6,987 nucleotides of DNA from Oscillospiraceae bacterium (GCA_021771675.1 JAETOP010000146.1:1-6987), one strand, 5' to 3'. Counted from the stretch's first letter, positions 1 to 6,383 are shown. The notes: generated by a model not told the origin, from the letters alone. Translations and numbers: made by a program.

Positions 1-421
1 CCTGCAAGCGGCGGTGGTCGTCCTCCAACGCCAGATAGAGGACAGTCCCCTTGTGGACAGGGTAGCCCCACAGGGGGAGGCCCATGCTGACATGGTAGGC
101 AAGCTGGGCCATCAGGAACGACTTGCCCACCTTGGGCGCTCCCGCAAAGAGGTACGTCCCAGGGTAGAGCAGACCGTCTATTACGGGCGGTCTGCTCTGG
201 TAGATGTTCTGGTAAAGGTCGTTCATGGAAACTGTGTGGAGGTAGGCTGGGTCGTTCATGCGCCGCATATCCCGGAGCATTTCCTCTAAATCTTTCTCTT
301 GGGGGTTGTTTTCAGCCGTTTCCTCTGCTATACTTTGGGTAGTTGTTTGAGAATTGGGCTGTTCCCCGTCTGCGCCAACAGACGGAACCGGGACAGTCCT
401 TTTCGTTTCTCTGGAATCCAT
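1..421 (-). CDS. RepA/RecA-like AAA family ATPase, N-terminal part (truncated by window edge)
   Basis: Reading the minus strand from the ATG at 419-421 gives 140 residues without a stop up to the window edge. Residues 1-50 are polar and probably disordered. A P-loop GAPKVGKS lies at 94-101 and a Walker B-like strand VLYLALEDD at 127-135. This pattern fits the RepA/AAA_25 branch of RecA-fold ATPases, which act as hexameric helicases or DNA-processing motors in plasmid and integrative-element replication. The ribosome site AAGGAGG lies inside the last codons of the upstream gene, whose TGA is only 7 bp before this start, so translation is probably coupled. It is the last visible gene of the xis-int-mob operon. 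The exact role (replicative helicase or other ATPase) cannot be settled from the visible part. Confidence 0.85.
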   Translation of the reverse strand, partial: MDSRETKRTVPVPSVGADGEQPNSQTTTQSIAEETAENNPQEKDLEEMLRDMRRMNDPAYLHTVSMNDLYQNIYQSRPPVIDGLLYPGTYLFAGAPKVGKSFLMAQLAYHVSMGLPLWGYPVHKGTVLYLALEDDHRRLQ

Positions 422-428
422 CAATCTA

Positions 429-749
429 TCAATCCTCCTTCATGCCGCCCAGCGTCACTGAGATAAGGTCAATGGTGGCGAGAAGTTCATCCCCCACGTC
501 GCCCCCGGCCTCAATGCGCCGCAGTTCCCCCAGGACGGCGGCGAGTTGGTCACGCAGGGCCTTGTAGACCCTGGGATTGCCCTGCACCACCACGGCCCGG
601 TCTAAGAGCCGCCGGGTGATGTAGTCCTGCTTCGTCAGGCCAGAGAGCCGCACAGCGGCGTCAATCTGCTTGTTTTCCTCCGGGGATACCCGGAAGGCCA
701 CGGTCTTGTTCCTCCAGCGGTTGTGAGTGTCCAAATTCTTAGCTGACAT
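429..749 (-). CDS. Ribbon-helix-helix, MobC-like mobilization/relaxosome accessory protein
   Basis: The product is 106 aa. Residues 15-50, starting NKTVAFRVSPEENKQIDAA, look like a ribbon-helix-helix DNA-binding fold: a short basic strand followed by two helices. The C-terminal half (60-106) is predicted helical and may mediate oligomerization. Small proteins of this type accompany relaxases in mobilizable elements (MobC or relaxosome accessory proteins) and bind near the transfer origin; that role is inferred here, because no relaxase is visible. The ATG overlaps the integrase stop as TAATG, and a GGGAG-type ribosome site lies within the end of the integrase gene. The gene's own end carries the ribosome site of the following ATPase. 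An alternative reading is a plain plasmid-type copy or partition repressor. Confidence 0.7.
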   Translation of the reverse strand: MSAKNLDTHNRWRNKTVAFRVSPEENKQIDAAVRLSGLTKQDYITRRLLDRAVVVQGNPRVYKALRDQLAAVLGELRRIEAGGDVGDELLATIDLISVTLGGMKED

Positions 750-1825
750 TACGCTCCCATCCTTTCAAAGTCCAATTTGTCTGCCATTTCCGTCTGCTTG
801 GACGGAAACAGGTGGGCATAGCGATAGGTGATCTCGATACTCTCATGCCCCACACGGTCAGCAATCGCCACAGCGGAGAAGCCCATGTCAATCAGAAGTG
901 AGATGTGCGAATGCCGGAGGTCGTGGATTCTGATACGCTTGACCCCTGCCGACTTCGCCCCTCTGTCCATCTCATGGTGGAGATAGCTTTTCGTGATGGT
1001 GAAAATGCGCTCCTTCTTCTTGATACCGTAGAGCATCCCCAGGTAATCCTTCATCTCGTCACAGAGGAAGTTGGGCATTTTAATGGTGCGGTTGCTTTTC
1101 TTCGTCTTTGGCGTGGTAATGACGTCCTTGCCGTGGAGCCGCTGATAGGACTTGCTGATTTTCACCGTCCCGGCCTCAAAGTCAAAGTCTGCCGGGGTCA
1201 GGGCCAGCAGTTCCCCCTCCCGAATACCACACCAGTAGAGCATTTCAAAGGCGTAGTAGGAAACGGGCTTGTCCATCATGGCATCTGCAAACTTCTGGTA
1301 CTCCGCTTTCGTCCAGAACAGCATTTCCTTCCGTTCCTCTGACCCCATGTTCCCAGCCTTGGCGGCGGGATTGGAGCGCAGCTCATAGAAGCGGACAGCG
1401 TGATTGAAGATGGCGCTAAGCTGGTTGTGCAGGGTTTTGAGGTAGGTAGCCGAGTAGGGCTTGCGCTTCTCGTCCCGGTAGGCCAGCAACTCGTTCTGCC
1501 ATGCGATCACGTCCTTGGTGGTGATCTCGCTAATCTTCCGCTTGCCAAAGTAGGGCAGAATTTTCTTCTGGATGATGTTCTCCTTGGTCAGCCAGGTGTT
1601 CTCCTTGAGCCGGGGTTTCATATCCTTGGTGTAAAGCTCGGTAAAGGCTTCAAAGGTCATATCCAGGTCGCCGGAGGTCTGCATCTGGAAACTGCGCTCC
1701 CACTCCTGGGCCTCCCGTTTGGTGGCAAAGCCACGCTTGCACTTCTGTTTGCGCTCCCCCGTCCAGTCCTGATACCGCACCATGACGTACCATGTTCCTC
1801 TTGCTTCGTCCTTAAAGACTGGCAT
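749..1825 (-). CDS. int: Tyrosine recombinase / integrase (Tn916-type)
   Basis: The protein is 358 aa, normal for this family. Residues 1-50 form an AP2-like arm-DNA-binding domain (TWYVMVRYQD, then KRGFATKREA), residues about 55-155 the SAM-like core-binding domain, and 165-345 the catalytic domain. Catalytic residues visible are Arg202 (CGIREGELL), His301 and Arg304 (HDLRHSH), His327 (VGHES) and the nucleophile Tyr336 (TYRYAHLF). It should catalyse site-specific integration and excision of the element at the guaA 3' end. The ATG directly follows the excisionase TAA without a gap and is preceded by AAGGAAGGG. It ends in a 1-bp overlap with the mobilization-type gene. It has no visible promoter of its own and depends on the promoter at 2065-2093. 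Confidence 0.95.
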   Translation of the reverse strand: MPVFKDEARGTWYVMVRYQDWTGERKQKCKRGFATKREAQEWERSFQMQTSGDLDMTFEAFTELYTKDMKPRLKENTWLTKENIIQKKILPYFGKRKISEITTKDVIAWQNELLAYRDEKRKPYSATYLKTLHNQLSAIFNHAVRFYELRSNPAAKAGNMGSEERKEMLFWTKAEYQKFADAMMDKPVSYYAFEMLYWCGIREGELLALTPADFDFEAGTVKISKSYQRLHGKDVITTPKTKKSNRTIKMPNFLCDEMKDYLGMLYGIKKKERIFTITKSYLHHEMDRGAKSAGVKRIRIHDLRHSHISLLIDMGFSAVAIADRVGHESIEITYRYAHLFPSKQTEMADKLDFERMGA

Positions 1826-2014
1826 TTAGTTCCCTTCCTTTCTGGCCCCGTAGAGCCGTTCGTTGAAATACTGGCGGTTGACCCGCCCTGCGATGGTGAT
1901 GAAGCCCTTGTCCTTCAATTCTTCGTTGAGCTGCCGGATGAGTTTATAGGCGTAGGGCTTCGATACACCCAGCTCGTCCGCAACTTCTTCCGCCCGGATG
2001 AATCTGTTCTCCAT
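1826..2014 (-). CDS. xis: Excisionase-like winged-helix DNA-binding protein
   Basis: This 62-aa basic protein begins with FIRAEEVADELGVSKPYAYK, a MerR/excisionase-type helix-turn-helix at residues 5-30, followed by a short wing containing GRVNRQYF at 43-50. Such small proteins upstream of tyrosine integrases act as recombination directionality factors that bend DNA and favour excision. The function is inferred from size, fold and position. A perfect AAGGAGG lies 7 bp before the ATG. It is the first gene of the operon and stops exactly where the integrase ATG begins. Unlike the usual weakly expressed excisionases, it lies behind a full-consensus promoter, so a repressor is probably needed to keep it silent. 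Confidence 0.85.
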   Translation of the reverse strand: MENRFIRAEEVADELGVSKPYAYKLIRQLNEELKDKGFITIAGRVNRQYFNERLYGARKEGN

Positions 2015-2038
2015 ATGGATTCCTCCTTTCTTTTGATT

Positions 2039-2087
2039 TAACGCTATTTGCTTAACGTAGTCCTATTATACTAACTCTATTCCGTTA
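2039..2087. promoter_or_regulatory. Candidate operator sites over the xis-int promoter
   Basis: An inverted repeat TAAC-N8-GTTA (2072-2087) fills the promoter spacer. TAACTCTATT (2072-2081) is repeated downstream as TAACGCTATT (2039-2048), and TTAACG occurs at 2038-2043 and again at 2052-2057. Binding here would block transcription of xis-int. The divergent Cro/CI-type regulator is the obvious candidate binder, but this is inference. Confidence 0.45.
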
Positions 2088-2093
2088 TGTCAA
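2065..2093 (-). promoter_or_regulatory. Consensus sigma-A promoter of the xis-int operon
   Basis: On the minus strand TTGACA (2088-2093) and TATAAT (2065-2070) are separated by exactly 17 bp. Start of transcription is expected near 2058, giving a leader of about 44 nt before the xis ATG. Confidence 0.9.
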
Positions 2094-2137
2094 GACCTTC
2101 CAACGAGAAAATATAAACAAATTTATTTATTTTTCTC

Positions 2138-2166
2138 TTGACTGGTCTAAACATATCTGTTATACT
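2138..2166 (+). promoter_or_regulatory. Sigma-A promoter of the Cro/CI-type regulator
   Basis: TTGACT (2138-2143) and TATACT (2161-2166) are separated by 17 bp, with expected transcription start near 2173. This places the promoter inside the longest open frame and shows that translation must start downstream, at 2204. The AT-rich segment 2107-2131 between the two divergent promoters may help both. Confidence 0.88.
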
Positions 2167-2203
2167 TCAAGTGTCCCCATTACATAGATTGGAGTTGGCA
2201 GTT

Positions 2204-2737
2204 ATGGCGATTGGTGAACGTATTCGTTTCTTCCGCAACATGAAGGGCATCACACAGAAGTATCTTGGCATGGTGGTGGGTTTCCCGGAACGCTCCGCCG
2301 ATGTGCGTATGGCACAGTATGAAACCGGGAGCCGCACCCCCAAGGCCGACCTGACAAAGACCCTGGCTGACTTCTTTGATATTTCCCCTGATGCCCTGAC
2401 CGTCCCTGACATAGATACCGACATCGGCCTGATGCACACCCTCTTTGCTTTGGAGGATATTCGGGGGCTGACTATTGGGGAGATTGACGGCGAGGTTTGT
2501 CTGCGTCTGGACAAATCCAAAGGCAAGACCTATGCCAATATGCTTGATATGCTGTCCGCCTGGGCGGAGCAGGCCAAGAAGCTGGAGGCCGGGGAGATCA
2601 CCAGGGAGGACTATGACCGCTGGCGGTACAACTACCCCAAGTACGACACCACCCTGCGGTGGGCAAAAGTTCCCTCACAGGAATTGAGTGATTTCCTGGT
2701 GGATGCACTCAAAGATAGCCCCGATACTGATGAATAG
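2204..2737 (+). CDS. Cro/CI (XRE) family transcriptional regulator of the element
   Basis: The product is 177 aa from the ATG at 2204, which has GGAG 9 bp upstream; the longer frame from the TTG at 2138 starts inside the -35 box and is rejected. Residues 4-62 form an XRE helix-turn-helix (IGERIRFFRNMKGITQKYLG, then AQYETGSRTP, typical of the third helix and turn). Residues 70-177 form an acidic, helical C-terminal region of unknown fold. No peptidase-type LexA domain is seen, so SOS-driven self-cleavage is unlikely. It is divergent from xis-int, an arrangement typical of element regulators that control excision and their own synthesis. The ligand or signal is not evident. A strong hairpin follows the stop. 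Confidence 0.88.
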   Translation: MAIGERIRFFRNMKGITQKYLGMVVGFPERSADVRMAQYETGSRTPKADLTKTLADFFDISPDALTVPDIDTDIGLMHTLFALEDIRGLTIGEIDGEVCLRLDKSKGKTYANMLDMLSAWAEQAKKLEAGEITREDYDRWRYNYPKYDTTLRWAKVPSQELSDFLVDALKDSPDTDE

Positions 2738-2743
2738 ACAGCA

Positions 2744-2779
2744 AAAGCCCTTACCGACGTTGCCATCGGTAAGGGCTTT
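2744..2779. terminator. Bidirectional-looking intrinsic terminator
   Basis: A perfect 14-bp stem, AAAGCCCTTACCGA pairing with TCGGTAAGGGCTTT, has an 8-nt loop. It starts 6 bp after the regulator stop. The U tract is short on both sides (TTTCTAAT on plus, TTTTGC on minus). It probably ends the regulator transcript and may also stop guaA transcripts entering the element. Confidence 0.85.
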
Positions 2780-2869
2780 CTAATATGGTTGTCCTCACTT
2801 ATAAGCCGCAAAAGAACATTCTTTACCCGCAATCCACTGGGGATACAGAATGATACGGCCTATGGGGAG

Positions 2870-2890
2870 CGTTATCAAATCGTTATCAAA
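2870..2890. repeat. Tandem direct repeat, candidate integrase arm-type sites
   Basis: CGTTATCAAA occurs at 2870-2879 and again at 2881-2890, an 11-bp period of about one helical turn. It lies some 58 bp from the guaA stop, on the element side. Integrases with an AP2-like arm domain bind such direct repeats beside the crossover site. The rest of 2780-2947 shows no gene. Confidence 0.5.
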
Positions 2891-2934
2891 AGAGAGATAT
2901 AAAACCGCAAAATCGTTGTGCCGCAACGGGTTCG

Positions 2935-2965
2935 GAGTTTCAAAAACTCACTCCCACTCGATTGT
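2935..2965. other. Probable attachment-site region (element/guaA junction)
   Basis: The last guaA codons and stop (2948-2965) abut a small inverted repeat, GAGTTT-caa-AAACTC (2935-2949), that overlaps the stop. Elements in guaA restore the 3' codons of the gene, so the duplicated core should lie here. The second copy is outside the window, so the exact core cannot be defined. Confidence 0.45.
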
Positions 2966-3925
2966 TCCTGTGGGCTTGGGGGTGAGATCGTACAGGACAC
3001 GGTTGATGCCCTTGACTTCGGTGGTGATGCGGCTGACGATGCGGTTCAGGAGCTCATAGGGGATGGGCTCGATGGTGGCGGTCATGGCGTCGGTGGTATT
3101 CACCGCGCGGATGATGGCGCACCACTCGTCCACCCGCTTGCCGTCCTTGATGCCCACGCTCTTCAGGTCGGGGATGGCAGTGAAATACTGCCAGACCTTG
3201 CCCGCCAGGCCGCTCTTGGCAAACTCCTCCCGCAAAATGGCGTCGGATTCCCGGACGGCCTCCAGACGATCACGGGTGATGGCTCCGGTGCAGCGGACAC
3301 CCAGTCCGGGGCCGGGGAAGGGCTGGCGGTAGACCATGCCGTCTGGCAGGCCCAGCTGCTTACCCACCACACGAACCTCGTCCTTGAACAGAATCTTCAC
3401 CGGCTCCACCAGCTGGAACTTCATATCCTCGGGCAGGCCGCCGGCATTGTGATGAGCCTTGATGCCCTTTTCACTCTCCAGGATGTCGGGCCAGATGGTT
3501 CCCTGGGCCAGGAAATCGATGCCGTCCAGCTTCCGGGCTTCCTCGGCAAACACTTCGATGAATTCGCCGCCGATGATCTTGCGCTTCTTCTCCGGCTCGC
3601 TGACGCCGGCCAGCTTGTCCAGGAAGCGGTCGGTGGCATCCACGTAAACAAGATTGGCGTTCATCTGGTTGCGGAACACCTCAATCACCTGCTCCGGCTC
3701 GCCCTTGCGGAGCAGACCGTGGTTGACGTGGACGCAGACCAGCTGCTTCCCCACTGCCTTGATCAGCAGCGCCGCCACCACGGAGGAGTCCACGCCGCCG
3801 GACAGGGCAAGCAGCACCTTCTTGTCGCCAATCTGGGCCCGCAGGTCTGCAACCTGCTGGTCGATGAATGCCTGAGCCAGCGCAGGGGTGGTAATGCGCT
3901 CCATGTTTTCGGGACGTCTGTCCAT
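2948..3925 (-). CDS. guaA: GMP synthase, ATP-pyrophosphatase subunit without glutaminase domain
   Basis: The 325-aa product matches the C-terminal two thirds of GMP synthase, which adenylates XMP and aminates it to GMP in the last step of purine synthesis. Visible are the PP-loop LSGGVDSSVV (41-50), KIIGGEFIEVF (116-126), AQGTIWPDILES (140-151), QPFPGPGLGVR (201-211) and the terminal KPTGTIEWE. The usual bacterial protein is about 510 aa with an N-terminal class I glutaminase domain; that domain is missing. This is not obvious decay: GGAGG lies 10 bp before the ATG at 3923-3925, a promoter lies just upstream, and the bases beyond belong to a repeat, not to glutaminase remnants. Archaea use such split enzymes, so a separate glutaminase subunit elsewhere, or use of free ammonia, is inferred. 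The 3' end serves as integration site. Confidence 0.93.
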   Translation of the reverse strand: MDRRPENMERITTPALAQAFIDQQVADLRAQIGDKKVLLALSGGVDSSVVAALLIKAVGKQLVCVHVNHGLLRKGEPEQVIEVFRNQMNANLVYVDATDRFLDKLAGVSEPEKKRKIIGGEFIEVFAEEARKLDGIDFLAQGTIWPDILESEKGIKAHHNAGGLPEDMKFQLVEPVKILFKDEVRVVGKQLGLPDGMVYRQPFPGPGLGVRCTGAITRDRLEAVRESDAILREEFAKSGLAGKVWQYFTAIPDLKSVGIKDGKRVDEWCAIIRAVNTTDAMTATIEPIPYELLNRIVSRITTEVKGINRVLYDLTPKPTGTIEWE

Positions 3926-3957
3926 TGTTTGATAACCTCCAAAAAAGATTTTCCCTG

Positions 3958-3986
3958 AGTATATCACAAATGTCGAATTTTGGGAA
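3958..3986 (-). promoter_or_regulatory. Probable guaA promoter with extended -10
   Basis: On the minus strand TGATATACT gives an extended -10 (TATACT, 3958-3963) and TTCCCA (3981-3986) a weak -35 at 17 bp spacing. The leader would be only about 26 nt, so there is no room for a purine riboswitch downstream of it. Confidence 0.6.
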
Positions 3987-3995
3987 GTGGTTTTT

Positions 3996-4164
3996 TTAAG
4001 GCAACACCGCATAATGGGACAAGAGCTTTCGGCGAGGGATTTTGCTCCAGCTGAAAGTTTGAAAAGTGCGGGAATACTTTGTGTATTTCCCACCTTTCAA
4101 ACTGCACAGATGGGGCAAAAGATCCACCGAAAGCCGAAGCTCCCATTGTGCGGTGTTCTCTTAA
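3996..4164. mobile_element. MITE-like 169-bp near-palindromic repeat
   Basis: The two halves are imperfect inverted copies over about 80 bp each. The left arm reads GGCAACACCGCATAATGGGA and the reverse complement of the right arm GAGAACACCGCACAATGGGA; the arms meet at GGGAATAC and GTATTTCCC around 4070-4091. TTAA stands at both outer ends (3996-3999 and 4161-4164), either as part of the terminal repeat or as a target duplication. No transposase is encoded, as expected for a non-autonomous element. It sits 9 bp upstream of the guaA -35 box and 5 bp from the stop of the next gene. Short open frames on both strands here are by-products of the repeat. Confidence 0.75.
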
Positions 4165-4169
4165 TTCAA

Positions 4170-4538
4170 TCATATCCCATATGGATCGTAGTGTTCAGCC
4201 TTTGACTGGAACTCACACAACTTATATATTTTCATATCATCATCAAAATCTGCGATTGTGACACCGTCAAAGCCATCAACCACGCCATCATAGTCACACT
4301 TAAAATACCATTCAGCAATCAGCGTCTGATTTTGTTCAAATGTACGCTTAATTGTCCATTCCAACACTTGTCCCCGGTTATTCCAGTCTTCAAACCACTT
4401 CAGAATTTGCGATAAGCCATGATATTCAGGGCCATAGCATTCGCTGTACAAAGCATTTTCGGAAAAAATCTGCTTCACGCTCTGAATATCCTTATTGATC
4501 CATGCCTGAAAATATTTCTTAATAATATCTGCCTTCAT
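4170..4538 (-). CDS. NTF2/SnoaL-like family small protein
   Basis: The 122-aa product starts MKADIIKKYFQAWINKDIQS, followed by FSENALYSECYGPEYHGLSQ and a WFEDWNN segment, the helix-then-sheet pattern of NTF2-like proteins of the SnoaL type. These form a cone-shaped pocket used by isomerases, hydrolases or ligand-binding proteins; no catalytic set can be assigned here. The start is supported by GGGAGG 6 bp before the ATG. Base composition is visibly lower in GC than in the neighbours, suggesting later acquisition. A possible promoter, TTGCGG (4594-4599) and TATTGT (4571-4576) with 17-bp spacing, is weak. The stop lies 5 bp from the MITE-like repeat, and no co-transcribed partner is apparent. 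Confidence 0.8.
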   Translation of the reverse strand: MKADIIKKYFQAWINKDIQSVKQIFSENALYSECYGPEYHGLSQILKWFEDWNNRGQVLEWTIKRTFEQNQTLIAEWYFKCDYDGVVDGFDGVTIADFDDDMKIYKLCEFQSKAEHYDPYGI

Positions 4539-4630
4539 GCCTTACCTCCCATTTCCAGCTTTTATTGCAAACAATACTTCTCAGCCTCGTTTGCCGCAAT
4601 CCACTCCGTTTCAAAACGATTGCATATGAC

Positions 4631-4656
4631 AAAGGAGCCCGGTTATAGGCTCCTTT
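4631..4656 (-). terminator. Intrinsic terminator of the HIT operon
   Basis: AAAGGAGCC (4631-4639) pairs with GGCTCCTTT (4648-4656) around an 8-nt loop. It lies about 15 bp downstream of the HIT gene stop. The T tract on the minus strand is short (TTTGTC), so it may leak; it has a TTTT end on the plus strand. Confidence 0.75.
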
Positions 4657-4670
4657 TGCTGGTTCAAAAA

Positions 4671-5509
<839 letters not shown>

Positions 5510-5544
5510 CGGTGGCCCCCCAAGGAAAATTACTGATTTCCTCG

Positions 5545-5573
5545 ATTGTATCACAGGTTTTGTATTTTTTCAA
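5545..5573 (-). promoter_or_regulatory. Sigma-A promoter of the COG2426-HIT operon
   Basis: On the minus strand TTGAAA (5568-5573) and TACAAT (5545-5550) are 17 bp apart, with TG one base before the -10 box (extended -10). The -35 box overlaps the T tract of the preceding terminator. Confidence 0.8.
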
Positions 5574-5577
5574 CAAA

Positions 5578-5625
5578 AAAGTCGGAGCAAATTTTAACAT
5601 TTCATTAAGAATCTGCTCCGACTTT
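5578..5625 (-). terminator. Intrinsic terminator of the His-rich/CooT operon
   Basis: AAAGTCGGAGCA (5578-5589) pairs perfectly with TGCTCCGACTTT (5614-5625), a 12-bp stem with a 24-nt AT-rich loop. On the minus strand it is followed by TTTTTTG, a strong T tract. It begins 6 bp after the CooT stop. Confidence 0.9.
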
Positions 5626-5631
5626 ATTAAC

Positions 5632-5829
5632 TTAGGCAGGGACAGCTTCCTTGACAATGACGTAGCCGTCCACCAGGTTTGCTTTTTCCAGCGTGCCCTC
5701 AATGGACATCTGGCGCTCCATCAGGTCGGTAAGAATCACCATACCGTCATGGCACTCGATGGTCATGACATTTTTCATCAGCACGGTCTCAGGGGCCATA
5801 CTGTTCTTATAAACAGTAGAAAGACACAT
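5632..5829 (-). CDS. cooT: CooT-family nickel-binding protein
   Basis: The product is 65 aa, the usual length. It starts MCLSTVYKNS; Cys2 is the conserved nickel ligand in characterized CooT proteins, small homodimers that bind one Ni(II) and help supply nickel to CO dehydrogenase in Rhodospirillum rubrum. The rest, with MTIECHDGMVILTDLM and a DGYVIVKE end, fits the small beta-barrel fold. Whether the target here is CO dehydrogenase, a hydrogenase or another nickel enzyme cannot be seen. An AAAGGA-type ribosome site overlaps the end of the upstream His-rich gene, whose stop is 5 bp away, so the two are co-transcribed and probably act together. A strong hairpin follows. Older annotations call this family predicted RNA-binding protein. 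Confidence 0.88.
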   Translation of the reverse strand: MCLSTVYKNSMAPETVLMKNVMTIECHDGMVILTDLMERQMSIEGTLEKANLVDGYVIVKEAVPA

Positions 5830-5834
5830 TTTCC

Positions 5835-6263
5835 CTATCCTTTCAAGCTGGACAGCACCACAGTCAGACGCATGTTGCCCTTTTCAAAATCGGAGACGGC
5901 GGCCATCACCTGCTCGTAGGCGGTGTGGTTTCCAGCCTGGTCCAGCTGTACGGCCAGATCGGCCAGCTCCCGGGCGTGGGCGGCGTTGTGACCCACCATA
6001 TACTGCATCAGGGCCATCAGCTCCTCCATGGGGGTGTGCTCGCAGGGGGTGGCGCAGCCGTCGCAGCTATGGGAACACTCATGATCGTGGTCATGGGGGA
6101 TGCCCATGGCGTGAAGCTCCTCGTGGGTATGGGTATGCTCATGGTCGTGGGTATGCTCATGGGTATGGGTGTGGGAATGAACGGTGCCGTCGGCATGGGT
6201 ATGCTCATGAGCATGCTCGTGCTCATGGACACCGCCGGCGACGTGATCGTGATCCAGGTGCAT
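5835..6263 (-). CDS. Histidine-rich metal-binding protein with helical C-terminal domain
   Basis: The product is 142 aa. Residues 1-65 contain 24 His, mostly alternating with Glu, Asp or Thr (for example HEHTHDHEHTHTHEE). Then follows a four-cysteine cluster, C63-x3-C67-x2-C70-x3-C74, also containing His65 and His76. Residues 79-140 form a soluble helical domain with the pattern MVGHNAAHARELADLA and a later FEKGNMRL. No signal peptide or membrane segment is present, so it is cytosolic. It should bind several Ni(II), Zn(II) or similar ions and act as store, buffer or chaperone; its pairing with CooT and a nickel-type repressor favours nickel. The layout recalls CooJ, partner of CooT in Rhodospirillum, but with the His tail N-terminal, and no homology is claimed. 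The ATG has AAAGGAG at 8 bp and a full-consensus promoter. Confidence 0.85.
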   Translation of the reverse strand: MHLDHDHVAGGVHEHEHAHEHTHADGTVHSHTHTHEHTHDHEHTHTHEELHAMGIPHDHDHECSHSCDGCATPCEHTPMEELMALMQYMVGHNAAHARELADLAVQLDQAGNHTAYEQVMAAVSDFEKGNMRLTVVLSSLKG

Positions 6264-6289
6264 AATTAAGGCTCCTTTGTTTTTTTCTT

Positions 6290-6318
6290 ATTATAGCCCC
6301 ATTTCACCAATCTGTCAA
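6290..6318 (-). promoter_or_regulatory. Consensus promoter of the His-rich/cooT operon
   Basis: On the minus strand TTGACA (6313-6318) and TATAAT (6290-6295) are exactly 17 bp apart. GGGGC stands directly before the -10 box (CCCC on plus at 6297-6300). Transcription should start near 6283. Confidence 0.9.
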
Positions 6319-6341
6319 AGAATTTATTTTTCCCAAAATAT

Positions 6342-6377
6342 CCCCCTCCGGGGCTTGCGAAAAAGGGGATTTCGGGG
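6342..6377. promoter_or_regulatory. G/C-tract candidate operator of the CsoR-type repressor
   Basis: CCCCC-tcc-GGGG (6342-6353) abuts the -35 box of the repressor gene, and GGGG recurs at 6365-6368 and 6374-6377 within its promoter spacer. CsoR/RcnR-family proteins are known to bind G/C-tract operators with AT-rich flanks. Assignment is inference. Confidence 0.45.
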
Positions 6378-6383
6378 TATAAT
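6355..6383 (+). promoter_or_regulatory. Promoter of the CsoR-type repressor gene
   Basis: TTGCGA (6355-6360) and TATAAT (6378-6383) are 17 bp apart. GGGG directly precedes the -10 box, mirroring the divergent promoter. Confidence 0.85.

Larger units (their letters stand above)
1..2947. mobile_element. Integrative/mobilizable element, terminal part, inserted at guaA 3' end
   Basis: This stretch holds a Cro/CI-type regulator, an excisionase, a tyrosine integrase, a mobilization-type ribbon-helix-helix protein and a RepA-like ATPase, a set typical of clostridial integrative conjugative or mobilizable elements. The integrase end lies against the 3' end of guaA, which is known as an integration hotspot for genomic islands. 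The element continues beyond the left edge, so the second attachment site, relaxase and cargo are not visible. The right boundary is an inference: it lies somewhere between the hairpin at 2744-2779 and the last codons of guaA, most likely near 2935-2965. Confidence 0.8.

Noticed and set aside
14..289. 91-aa plus-strand frame at the left edge
   Set aside because: Antisense to the ATPase frame, which has Walker motifs and a ribosome site.
1400..2041. 213-aa plus-strand frame antisense to integrase and excisionase
   Set aside because: Covers two well-supported genes on the other strand; no ribosome site and no domain.
3926..3957. Purine riboswitch in the guaA leader
   Set aside because: Leader is only about 26 nt from the predicted start site and no aptamer-like pairing is present.
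2918..3958. 346-aa open frame antisense to guaA
   Set aside because: It is the mirror of the conserved guaA reading frame in GC-rich codons; the protein has no recognisable family and no ribosome site.
3926..4093. N-terminal extension of guaA from 4093
   Set aside because: It runs through the MITE-like repeat and the promoter and shows no similarity to a glutaminase domain; GGAGG supports the start at 3925.
3964..4261. Short frames on both strands across the palindromic repeat
   Set aside because: They look alike on opposite strands because the DNA is an inverted repeat; no start signals of quality.
6109..6256. CRISPR-like or satellite repeat array
   Set aside because: Spacing is irregular and explained by alternating His codons within a coding region.
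5925..6269. Met/Gly-rich 114-aa plus-strand frame
   Set aside because: Its ATG codons are just the complement of the CAT His codons of the His-rich gene.
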